Shown: piece after piece, positions 58,201 to 64,000 of the stretch
Numbering within the stretch: the first letter of the stretch is position 1
Layout: every line of letters starts with the position of its first letter
Source of the DNA: Methylovulum sp.
Lineage (GTDB): Bacteria > Pseudomonadota > Gammaproteobacteria > Methylococcales > Methylomonadaceae
Direction: 5' to 3'
Assembly: GCA_030653435.1 (NCBI GenBank)
Contig: JAURZI010000014.1
Coordinates: 38,111-102,110 of the forward strand
DNA: 64,000 nt
Position numbers and translations under genes: made by a program
The notes under the pieces: generated by a model
Told to the model about the DNA's origin: nothing
What the model saw: only the letters and a program-made list of their open reading frames with translations
The model's database searches: none

Positions 58201-58696
58201 GCACACCAATGGTGTCACCGCTCCACCAGGTCAACCAGCCAAAGAGCATATCATCTTGGCGGCTTACACCTCCCAGATATAACGTTAAGATGCCGACTGA
58301 CGCCGAAACCGTACAGCTGACCGGTCCGCCCAAGCCTAAAAAACGCAAAATACTGACATCATGAATCAAGTCATGGTCAGCACCCGCGTAACGCTTGACC
58401 AACCATGCCCCAAATACGGCCTGTGCGGTTGCTGCAACACTGGTTATAACGCCAATGGTCAGCGAGTAAGTCAGCGTTTTCAAGTTGGAGGCATCCAGAA
58501 ACGCATAGCTCTGAAGTAAGAATGCACCCAACCATATGCCGGGCAGGACACGCCGCCCGTAAACGACAAAACCGGCAAAGGCAATTCCTGCTGCGGGCCA
58601 TATCGGGCTGGCATGGCTGGGAGGTAGAGCTAATAGCGTGCCTAAATAGCCGCCCAAAACATAAGCTATGCCGAATAGTATATTAAGTCGTATCAT
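55289..58696 (-). CDS. MASE1-CHASE-GAF-GGDEF-EAL cyclic di-GMP protein
   Basis: An 1135-residue sensor enzyme. Order: MASE1 membrane domain (about residues 1-200), a periplasmic CHASE-like domain (about 230-470), a membrane helix (about 490-510), a coiled linker, GAF (about 550-690), GGDEF (about 700-860; RLGGDEFVLLL) and EAL (about 870-1130; GAEALLRWRHP, DDFGTGYSSLSYLK, VIAEGVET). All EAL catalytic blocks are intact, so phosphodiesterase activity is likely. The inhibitory RxxD is altered (CAED five residues before GGDEF). The first codon of the open frame is TTG at 58702; the ATG at 58696 is preferred. It turns over cyclic di-GMP, perhaps against the cyclase at 3870. Confidence 0.9.
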   Translation of the reverse strand: MIRLNILFGIAYVLGGYLGTLLALPPSHASPIWPAAGIAFAGFVVYGRRVLPGIWLGAFLLQSYAFLDASNLKTLTYSLTIGVITSVAATAQAVFGAWLVKRYAGADHDLIHDVSILRFLGLGGPVSCTVSASVGILTLYLGGVSRQDDMLFGWLTWWSGDTIGVLVFTPLLLCFIGKPRPQWRTRINSIGLPLMVLLTMVAALFYLGKKQEQKRIGALFEERTSLLHNALQNEFNRTVDVNRTLKAFFDSSLEISPAEFKVFTHTLFSGHKNIQALEWIPRVTDKNLLLYQQRLGPNFIIQAPDAEQNMQPVPAHGEYFPITYVEPYSGNERAFGFDISSNPAARKTIERARDSGQTTVSGRLHLIQDPYDYPGVVFYTPIYRPHQPVDTEAQRKQYLQGFVASVLLVGQKVNEVKRQFENLQLVLTIIDGDVELFNDAVVNSTLTLDLPKQQKNLALHVADRDWIITYGVTPQFYKAGLSWSTWWLVSGSSLFVSLFCLGLLMLTGRTLQTEGIVKLRTAELEQEIAERKTVIRRRNNHNKVLQAIVSTEPLINVLNLIVHIAEHMYPGSLCSILLLDKNGRQLRLGAAPSLPEFYNLAIDGAVIGDGAGSCGTAAYQGRRVIVEDIKHHPYWHDFADLAARAELASCWAEPIFSSKEEVLGTFAIYHRTPYCPSEAMLDELKDLAQLASIAIEKKSSEEQIIHLAFFDALTNLPNRRLFLDRLEDALAKTLVSQFGIALLFLDLDHFKTLNDALGHDIGDELLMQVASRLKECVCAEDTVARLGGDEFVLLLVNRGAIGNLSEHASAVAGRVQAMLLQAFDLKGYVHHISSSIGITLLEQTQATAQAITSGQLLKQADTAMYHAKQRGRNAISFYHEDMQRRADQRLVLEQDLRIALSAGQFLLHYQPQFDDNRRLIGAEALLRWRHPDKGMVSPADFIPVAEESGLILSIGDWVLRTACQQLQHWPKLPHLAVNICPREFHQTQFEEKVIAILNSHDISATQLMLEITEGIIIDDVGGSIAKLQALNKHGVAISIDDFGTGYSSLSYLKMLPIKQLKIDQSFIRDICVDPNDAVIVESIIVLAGQLGLSVIAEGVETAGQLQFLNEKHCKGYQGYFFSRPLPEEEFTRLYM

Positions 58697-58860
58697 CAAC
58701 AATGAATAGTCGCGCTTAAATTGACCAATAATAGCAATAGTCTACTCTTATCGGCGACTATTATCGGGCAATAGCACGGACCGGACGGCTCGCATGGATT
58801 CTGCCTGGGTTGCAGTCATGCAACAGTTGTCTGTGAGTTTTCGCCGATGTTGTCCAAACT

Positions 58861-58892
58861 TCCCGGATGAGCATCAGAGGGCCCATCCGGGA
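58861..58892. terminator. Hairpin after the cytochrome c gene
   Basis: TCCCGGATG (58861-58869) pairs exactly with CATCCGGGA (58884-58892) over a 14-base loop. It lies 45 bases past the stop of the monoheme cytochrome gene (minus strand) and may end the redox operon; no T tract follows. Confidence 0.4.
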
Positions 58893-58936
58893 GTAGCCGT
58901 TTATGATTAATCTTACGCTAAAGCATCTGCTGCCCT

Positions 58937-59347
58937 TCAATGCTTGCCGGGTTCCAATTTAACACCACGGCGCTCGTAAGTGATGTAAGCCTGGATTGCC
59001 ACCATTTTCGGGTCGTCGGCAGCCAACGGCTGGCCTTCCAAAGGATTGCGTAGACACCAGTTGACCATTTCCCAGACCGGTATCACCTTGCCGATCTGCT
59101 TTTGGAATTTAGGGTAGGTTTCCGGATGGGTATTGGCAGCGTTGGGGTGGCATTGGGCGCAGGCGACCCCGTTGGTGCCCAGCGTCGGGCTGGTCCATAG
59201 CGCCCTACCCTGCTTGACGCTATCCATGAACTGCTGTTGCCAACGTTGTTCGTCCGCAGCGGTAAACTCGTCGGCTAGGGCGGAATTAAAGCTAATCGCC
59301 AAGCCGAGCACGGCAAAAATCGTGGTGATAGGGTTGAATCGGGCCAT
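58937..59347 (-). CDS. Periplasmic monoheme cytochrome c
   Basis: A 136-residue exported cytochrome: signal peptide (residues 1-25, cut at ALA-DE) and one heme site, CAQCH (Cys63, Cys66, His67). The block WEMVNWCLRNPLEGQPLAADDPKM recalls the SoxA/TsdA class of c-type cytochromes, with Cys or Met as possible distal ligand. AAGGAG precedes the ATG. It is the third gene after a diheme peroxidase and a Tat phosphoesterase, so it may pass electrons to or from the peroxidase. Confidence 0.85.
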   Translation of the reverse strand: MARFNPITTIFAVLGLAISFNSALADEFTAADEQRWQQQFMDSVKQGRALWTSPTLGTNGVACAQCHPNAANTHPETYPKFQKQIGKVIPVWEMVNWCLRNPLEGQPLAADDPKMVAIQAYITYERRGVKLEPGKH

Positions 59348-59365
59348 TTCGTTGCTCCTTCCGGG

Positions 59366-60442
59366 TTAATAATGTCGTTGCGGATTGATACGCGTAGTTT
59401 CAGGTTGGTAATCCTTATCTTCCGGATGCTTTTTACTCTTGTCGAAACGCACCACCCGGCTGGTGTTGTTGTACAGGGTAAAGTTCAGGTCGACGTTGCC
59501 GTTGGCGACATTGATGAACTGCCAGCCGGTGGCGTCGCGCTCGAAGAATGGGTCGGCACGGTTCATCGGCACGGTCAGCTTCGGCAGATATTGCGTGGCT
59601 TGTGCATAACTGGCGGGATACGGCCAGGGCCAAGCGGTGGCCATGACCGAGTTGAAGCTGATGTTGCCGATCTGGTTGTACTGAATCTGGTGTACATGAC
59701 CATAGATGACCGAGACTTTTTTAAACGGTTTTAACAGCGACTGAATCTGTTCGGCATCTTCGGTCCAGAAATTCCAGCCTTTATATATTTTTTGCAGCGG
59801 CGAATGCGAGAACACCACAATCGGCGTCGTTTTAGCGACCTTGTCTAGGTCGGCTTTAAGCCAATGACGCTGTTCATCGCCAACCATGAATGGCGAGCCG
59901 TTAGGATTGTCCAGCCCGGCCATTTCCAGCATACGCTGTTCATTGCTCGGCCAGCGCTTATAAGTCCAGTCATCGTAGGTGCGTATGCTGTTGAGCACGA
60001 TAAAATGCACGCCTTTGTGATCGAAGCTGTGGTATTGCGGGCCGAACAGTTTTTCCCAATAAGCGCCAAGATCGAGGTAGTAATCATGCTCGCCCATCAC
60101 ATAATGCACTTTGTGGCCCAGCGCGGACATGATTTCCGCGCCATGATCCAGTTCGGCAGGGGAGCCCAATTGCGCCAAGTCGCCACCGAACATGACGAAA
60201 TCCGGTTTTGGCGTCAGCAGATTGGTTTCCGCCACGGCACGGATCAAACCCCGATCCCAGTTCCTGACGAAACGGCTGCCTTTGATGTGTTGGATATGGG
60301 CATCGGAAATATAGGCAAAAGTGAAATTCTGGCTGGCCTCGGCAAATGCCAGTTCTATCAGGCTGATCGGCAACGTGCCGCCCAAAACCAGGGCACCGCC
60401 GGTTTTTAAAAAATTACGACGGCTGCGGTTGATATTATTCAT
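59366..60442 (-). CDS. Tat-exported metallophosphoesterase
   Basis: A 358-residue calcineurin-like phosphoesterase. It has a twin-arginine signal (NRSRRNFLKTGGALVLGG) and metal-binding motifs AYISDAHIQ (DxH), FGGDLAQLG (GD), MGEHDYY (the GNHD/E position) and IYGHVHQ (GHxH). The ATG at 60442 has AAGGAG at ideal spacing; an earlier in-frame start at 60487 lies deep inside the peroxidase gene and is rejected. It overlaps the peroxidase stop by eight bases. Its pairing with two cytochromes c is unusual and the substrate is unknown. Confidence 0.88.
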   Translation of the reverse strand: MNNINRSRRNFLKTGGALVLGGTLPISLIELAFAEASQNFTFAYISDAHIQHIKGSRFVRNWDRGLIRAVAETNLLTPKPDFVMFGGDLAQLGSPAELDHGAEIMSALGHKVHYVMGEHDYYLDLGAYWEKLFGPQYHSFDHKGVHFIVLNSIRTYDDWTYKRWPSNEQRMLEMAGLDNPNGSPFMVGDEQRHWLKADLDKVAKTTPIVVFSHSPLQKIYKGWNFWTEDAEQIQSLLKPFKKVSVIYGHVHQIQYNQIGNISFNSVMATAWPWPYPASYAQATQYLPKLTVPMNRADPFFERDATGWQFINVANGNVDLNFTLYNNTSRVVRFDKSKKHPEDKDYQPETTRINPQRHY

Positions 60443-61634
60443 GATGATCTCCTTGTGGTATGTCGGTCGCAGGCTTGGATGCGGCATATTGCCCGCTGGT
60501 CAAGGCTTCCATGAACGCCACCAGATCGTCAATTTGCGCGTCGGTCAAAGCCAAAGGCCTGATGCCGCCACTAAGGAAAGCGTTGACCGGTGCGTCAGCG
60601 GGCGTAACCCCACCGTTGTTGTAATGGGCCACTACCTCTTTCAGCGTCTTCAGACTGCCGTCGTGCATGTACGGTGCAGTCAGGGCAATATTACGCAGGG
60701 TTGGCGTTTTAAAGGCGCCGAGATCATTAAAGCTATCGGTCACTGCAAAACGCCCCAGTTCGGAGGATTTTATGTCGGTCAACACCATTTGGTCGACATC
60801 GCCGCCGCGCGCCTTAGCCTCCAAAAATGCCTGAGCCAACCGGGGCACGTCTTGCTGAATGGCGTTAATGCCGATGCCGATATTATGGAAGCGGCTGTCG
60901 GTAAACAAGGCATGATCCTGCTCGATGGTATGGCAAGACACACAACGCCCCTGACCTAAGAATACTTGAAACCCGCGCTGCTGTTGCCCGGTCAGCGCAG
61001 CATTGTCAGCTTTGAAGTAATAACGGTCGAACGGCGAATTGCCGGCAACGACGCTGCGCTCGAAACTGGCGATGGCCTTGGCGACATGATCCATAGTCAG
61101 TTGTTTGCCGCTCACTTTGAACACCTCGGCAAAGGCTGATTGGTATTCAGGGGCGTTACGGACAATATCGAGTATCGGTTGGTGGTTGGGCAAACCGGCT
61201 TCGACCGGGTTGACGAACGGTTGTCTGGACTGTCCCTCCAGATCCGGTTCGCGGCCGTCCCAGAATTGCGACGTGTGGAAAGCGGCATTGATTACCGTTG
61301 GCGCATTGCGGGTACCGGTAAGACCATGATGGCCGACCGAAACCCGCAAATTATCCGTAAAACCCTTGTTGGCATCATGACAGGATGCACAACTGATGGT
61401 GCCATCGACAGAAAAACGTTTGTCGTGAAACAGCTTGTCACCCAAGGCGATTTTCGCTGGCGTTTGCGGGTTGTTGGCCGGTATGGGAACCGGTGGCAGA
61501 CCCAACTGGTTATTGCCATCGCTAAGATGGGGCGGCGACGTAGCGGCGCTTACCGGATGGGATGGCTGGCTAAAGACGTTCTGGTTGCAACCGAATAGGG
61601 CTACACCGAGCGCGAATAAGAATAAATGGTGCAT
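60435..61634 (-). CDS. Diheme cytochrome c peroxidase/MauG-family lipoprotein
   Basis: A 399-residue protein with two heme sites, CASCH (Cys82, Cys85) and CVSCH (about 233-237), and the conserved late YMHDGSLKTLKEVV. It belongs to the bacterial cytochrome c peroxidase/MauG superfamily. The N-terminus has a lipobox-like LFGC (Cys16), so it is probably anchored to a membrane facing the periplasm. It should reduce hydrogen peroxide or oxidise a protein partner. It is the first gene of a three-gene operon with the phosphoesterase and a monoheme cytochrome; AAGGAGGAG precedes the ATG. Confidence 0.9.
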   Translation of the reverse strand: MHHLFLFALGVALFGCNQNVFSQPSHPVSAATSPPHLSDGNNQLGLPPVPIPANNPQTPAKIALGDKLFHDKRFSVDGTISCASCHDANKGFTDNLRVSVGHHGLTGTRNAPTVINAAFHTSQFWDGREPDLEGQSRQPFVNPVEAGLPNHQPILDIVRNAPEYQSAFAEVFKVSGKQLTMDHVAKAIASFERSVVAGNSPFDRYYFKADNAALTGQQQRGFQVFLGQGRCVSCHTIEQDHALFTDSRFHNIGIGINAIQQDVPRLAQAFLEAKARGGDVDQMVLTDIKSSELGRFAVTDSFNDLGAFKTPTLRNIALTAPYMHDGSLKTLKEVVAHYNNGGVTPADAPVNAFLSGGIRPLALTDAQIDDLVAFMEALTSGQYAASKPATDIPQGDHHE

Positions 61635-61808
61635 AACTCCTCCTTCTTGTGTCTTTTTTTACAATGACAACTGAGCCTATTAGGAGTGTGCGGCGACTAA
61701 GCTTCCGTGTCAAGCGCGCATGAATAAAACTTTAAAGACTACTCTGGCATGTCTGGAGGGACTACCAGACTTATCTGCATGCCGTTTGCGTTTTAATTCG
61801 ATACGGGT

Positions 61809-62264
61809 TTATTTTTCCGGTTTTCTGCGGTATTCCCCTGTGAATTCCGTAGCAAGCCCACAGTACCCCAGGGTATCCGCGCGAACGACCTTTGCCTTGT
61901 TGTCTGGTTCAAAAACGATTTCCAGTTTTCTACCCTCATTTTTGGCTTGGTCTGAACCGTATGAAAACGTATCGGTTTCGACGGCAGAAAAAGTCGTTGC
62001 TAAGCGGTTTCCTTCCATCTTGCCCTGGCCGACTATCAAGCAATCCCCAGACACAGCCGCCCCTTCCGATGCCATGCCGCCACCGGATAATTCAAGCGTT
62101 AATTGACCGTTTTCCGCCTTAACTTGCAACGTTGTGCCGGTATTTCCAACAATCTCATAAAGACCTAAAACTTCCTGCGATGTTGGCTCTACGGCTAAAG
62201 CGCTATGCCATGCGACAATCCACGCTAGGAGCGTCGCGGCTGCGATATGATAATTAAGTTTCAT
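61809..62264 (-). CDS. Small secreted protein, possible immunity partner of the LysM gene
   Basis: A 151-residue protein with a clear signal peptide (residues 1-24, cut at ALA-VEP) and a beta-rich mature part with two cysteines (SGDCLIVG, GYCGLATEF). I do not recognise a family. Its ATG lies inside the end of the LysM gene (11-base overlap), so the two are translated together. A periplasmic protein tied to a cell-wall-active gene suits an immunity or inhibitor role, but that is inference. Confidence 0.6.
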   Translation of the reverse strand: MKLNYHIAAATLLAWIVAWHSALAVEPTSQEVLGLYEIVGNTGTTLQVKAENGQLTLELSGGGMASEGAAVSGDCLIVGQGKMEGNRLATTFSAVETDTFSYGSDQAKNEGRKLEIVFEPDNKAKVVRADTLGYCGLATEFTGEYRRKPEK

Positions 62265-63111
62265 CGGAGAGCATTTTCAAGGCATCTTTTTGTTCATTGA
62301 CAAAGCGGTTGGCGACGCCTTGCTGTACATCTTTCGAGTTCTTAGAAAAATACACGAGGTCGCCATCATCTTCTTTTCGTCCGCGTTCGGCATAGATCGC
62401 CTTGATCAGGCGCTCATCGAAATCGGCGGCATTGACATCCAAGCCTTGCAAAGAGGCGATAGCTCTCTGGATAATCTTGCTATTAGGGCCGTGTTGGACA
62501 GCAGTGGACCAAACAACATCCTGCACCGCATCGGAACGTGTGGTCAGATCCAAGCCGACATCGGACTTTACCTTGGCGACCTGTGGGTCAAAATGAGTTG
62601 TCTTGATGAACTCGTGCTGGGCATTTTGGAAATTAACTGGCTCGGCAGCGGCTATTTTTTTCCACACCGCTGTAAACGCGGCACTCCCCGGCGTCAACCC
62701 AGTGAAGTCACTCAACCATGGAAAACCGGCTTGACTGACGAAGCGCCCCACCGTGCCGCCGTTTATACTGGTCATTTGGTAAGATCCGTAGGAAACCCCA
62801 CCCGCATCACCTTTTCCAGTCGATACCGTGCCCGGCCCCCTGTTCCCGGTCTCATATTTTGCCGATAATTCGCCCAGCGTATGACTGTCTGCTGAGCTTG
62901 CAACTGAAGGCGAGCCGTCGGTGTCGTCTTCCGTATCATTAATGATAGGCTCCCCCTCCCCGCCGTCCGGCAACACTAAAACATCGCCGACGCTTATCCG
63001 GTCAGGATGGGCTTTATACTGCGGGTTAGCATCCAGCAATTCCGCCAAGCTCATTTCGTGGGCATTAGCGATTTTGGTTAGGGTATCTCCAGATTTGATA
63101 ATGTATTTCAT
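62254..63111 (-). CDS. LysM protein with VgrG-related, lysozyme-like domain
   Basis: A 285-residue protein without a signal peptide. Residues 1-50 form one LysM peptidoglycan-binding motif (IIKSGDTLTKIANAHEMSLAELLDANP). After an acidic Ser/Asp-rich linker, residues 78-260 hold ELSAKYETGNRGPGTVS, GGVSYGSYQM, HEFIKTTHFDPQ and AVQDVVWSTAVQHGPNS, a pattern I recall from proteins annotated as VgrG-related or phage-tail lysozyme-like, with Glu in AKYETG as candidate acid. Lack of an export signal would fit a secretion-system cargo. AGGAG lies 11 bases before the ATG. Specific activity unproved. Confidence 0.65.
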   Translation of the reverse strand: MKYIIKSGDTLTKIANAHEMSLAELLDANPQYKAHPDRISVGDVLVLPDGGEGEPIINDTEDDTDGSPSVASSADSHTLGELSAKYETGNRGPGTVSTGKGDAGGVSYGSYQMTSINGGTVGRFVSQAGFPWLSDFTGLTPGSAAFTAVWKKIAAAEPVNFQNAQHEFIKTTHFDPQVAKVKSDVGLDLTTRSDAVQDVVWSTAVQHGPNSKIIQRAIASLQGLDVNAADFDERLIKAIYAERGRKEDDGDLVYFSKNSKDVQQGVANRFVNEQKDALKMLSDET

Positions 63112-63201
63112 AGTATTAATCTCCTGGGTAACTAGATGTTTGGGTTATGTGCCGAATGGTTTTGGGTGCTATATTGCGCCTAACGGCCTTGCCCACGTTT
63201 A

Positions 63202-63534
63202 CTACAATTTCTCTGATTTTTCGGGCAGCCCTAACGTATCACATTTATAAATATATTCATCGGCATAGCTATTACCATTTTCCAGAAAATAAAGGCTGCA
63301 ACAGATGTCGTCATGTCCATCTCGGACATGCATACGAACGTCGATAAGTTTAATATTATTTTCAACTATCTCTTGAATCGGTAACAACTCAACTTGAACC
63401 CAATCTTTTTCCAAATCAAGCCCGAAATACACGACTTCACTAATCGACTTGCTTTCCTGAAGTAATTTTCTAATTTCTTGAAAATTAAGTAAGAGATATT
63501 CAGATACTGTTTTTCGTAAGATATCTACAATCAC
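63202..63534 (-). CDS. Small AT-rich gene of unknown function
   Basis: A 110-residue acidic protein starting at GTG: MIVDILRKTVSEYLLLNFQE onward, no signal peptide, with Cys-Cys in DDICCSLYFLE. Base composition is clearly more AT-rich than the neighbours, a sign of transfer. Its GTG overlaps the TGA of a remnant frame upstream. Small acidic proteins of this kind are common as immunity genes in toxin loci, but I do not recognise a family. Confidence 0.5.
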   Translation of the reverse strand: MIVDILRKTVSEYLLLNFQEIRKLLQESKSISEVVYFGLDLEKDWVQVELLPIQEIVENNIKLIDVRMHVRDGHDDICCSLYFLENGNSYADEYIYKCDTLGLPEKSEKL

Positions 63535-63686
63535 AATATCACCATTCGATATTCGTCAAAAAATAATCCAAAACCATCACTTAGATAAGTAATAAGTTCC
63601 TTCGCATCATGTTCATTATTAACCGTAATATCTTCTAACGCTAGTGATACTTTTCCTTCATTTACAGAATAACCGGAATAACCGGG
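63531..63686 (-). pseudogene. 5'-truncated gene remnant beside the transposase
   Basis: An open minus-strand frame encodes VNEGKVSLALEDITVNNEHD, then AKELITYLSDGFGLFFDEYRMVIL and a TGA that overlaps the next gene's GTG. It has no start codon at its 5' end; upstream it runs into the repeated TAACCGG bases and a TGA inside the element's left end. It looks like the 3' end of a gene whose front was replaced when the transposase element arrived. Confidence 0.55.
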
Positions 63687-64000
63687 GTCAGGTACAAATT
63701 AAATATTGTGCTATATTTATAAACACCTTCTGACCAATATACAAAATAGATAATGGCCCGCCTTCCAAGAATATCGCCAATCGGAGTGCCCGTTCACCTA
63801 ATTCAGCGAGGTAATAACCGGCATACCTGCTTTGGTACAGAGGACGATTATAGCGCTTACGTAAGCTGGCTGAAGGAGTATTCAATGAAATATGCAGTAG
63901 ATATTCATGCCTGGGTATTGATGACCAATCATGTCCATCTACTCTGTACGCCACAACAGGACGGGGCGGTAAGCCTATTGATGCAATCGGTTGGTCGTCG
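63667..64000 (+). mobile_element. Left part of a Y1-transposase element, cut by the window edge
   Basis: The DNA from the ATAACCGG-ATAACCGGGG duplication near 63669 through GGTCAGGTAC leads into a transposase gene. Such GGGGTCAGGT leaders often precede COG1943 transposase genes. The right end is outside the window, so the element limits are not known. Confidence 0.5.
63753..64000 (+). CDS. Y1 (IS200/REP-associated-like) transposase, 3' part outside window
   Basis: The first 82 residues are present: MARLPRISPIGVPVHLIQRG, then NNRHTCFGTEDDYSAY and the HUH signature MTNHVHLL (His-hydrophobic-His) at about residues 58-65. This is the COG1943/Y1_Tnp family, which includes the REP-associated tyrosine transposases that move GTAG-headed repeats. 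The catalytic Tyr lies beyond the window edge. The gene should continue to the right. Confidence 0.85.
   Translation, partial: MARLPRISPIGVPVHLIQRGNNRHTCFGTEDDYSAYVSWLKEYSMKYAVDIHAWVLMTNHVHLLCTPQQDGAVSLLMQSVGR

Noticed and set aside
59200..59215. GCGCCCTACC inside the cytochrome c gene as another REP copy
   Set aside because: Only the CTAC end matches; there is no palindrome and it is coding sequence.

Overview
This window comes from a gammaproteobacterium, most likely a methanotroph or methylotroph of the Methylococcales type. The main marker is a methenyl-tetrahydromethanopterin cyclohydrolase gene (mch) directly downstream of an ATP-grasp gene of the kind found in methylotroph H4MPT clusters. 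A complete Na+-translocating NADH:quinone reductase operon, RlmD, ParE, RecN and exonuclease I all fit Gammaproteobacteria. The DNA is ordinary chromosome of moderate GC, with a few visibly acquired or decaying stretches. I see no rRNA, tRNA, CRISPR array or prophage.

Layout. 0-5.6 kb: the end of a YdbH-type envelope protein, a DUF1318 lipoprotein, rlmD, a membrane diguanylate cyclase and a nitroreductase. 5.8-11 kb: a TonB-dependent receptor with a YfiR-like partner, then mch and its ATP-grasp neighbour. 11-15.3 kb: a small lipoprotein, a DUF1499 protein, photolyase, exonuclease I and a CBS protein. 15.4-22.2 kb: nqrABCDEF, a DUF2845 gene and a 59-residue nqrM gene, all on the minus strand. 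22.7-26.3 kb: a Tat-exported phospholipase C, two tandem perfect hairpins, and a broken or recoded DUF3553 gene. 26.4-34.4 kb: parE, four assorted hydrolases, fructosamine kinase and lysC. 34.6-38 kb: a TPR-sulfotransferase and a mazEF-type pair. 38.3-40.3 kb: an arsR-arsC-acr3 cassette with the same GTAG-type REP repeat on each side. 40.7-44.7 kb: nadK-recN-aguA and a SpoIIAA-like gene. 44.8-55.2 kb: a small coiled-coil gene, a PNPOx-like flavoprotein, a giant SNF2 helicase, bcp, a VOC protein, an SDR, a dicarboxylate symporter, DUF2905, a Gfo/Idh/MocA oxidoreductase and CreA. 55.3-58.7 kb: a MASE1-CHASE-GAF-GGDEF-EAL protein. 58.9-61.6 kb: a secreted redox operon (diheme peroxidase, Tat phosphoesterase, monoheme cytochrome c). 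61.8-64 kb: a LysM/VgrG-related lysozyme-like gene overlapping a secreted small gene, an AT-rich small gene, a 5'-truncated gene remnant, and the start of a Y1 (IS200/REP-type) transposase cut by the window edge.

The most unusual parts are three. First, the gene at 25.0-26.2 kb can only be read as one protein through a canonical -1 slippery heptamer and an in-frame amber codon. Second, a GTAG-headed REP family has three exact copies, one inverted copy and one degenerate copy; copies bracket the arsenic cassette, and a Y1 transposase of the REP-associated kind lies in the same window. Third, the overlapping LysM-effector-like and signal-peptide genes at 61.8-63.1 kb look like an effector/immunity module.
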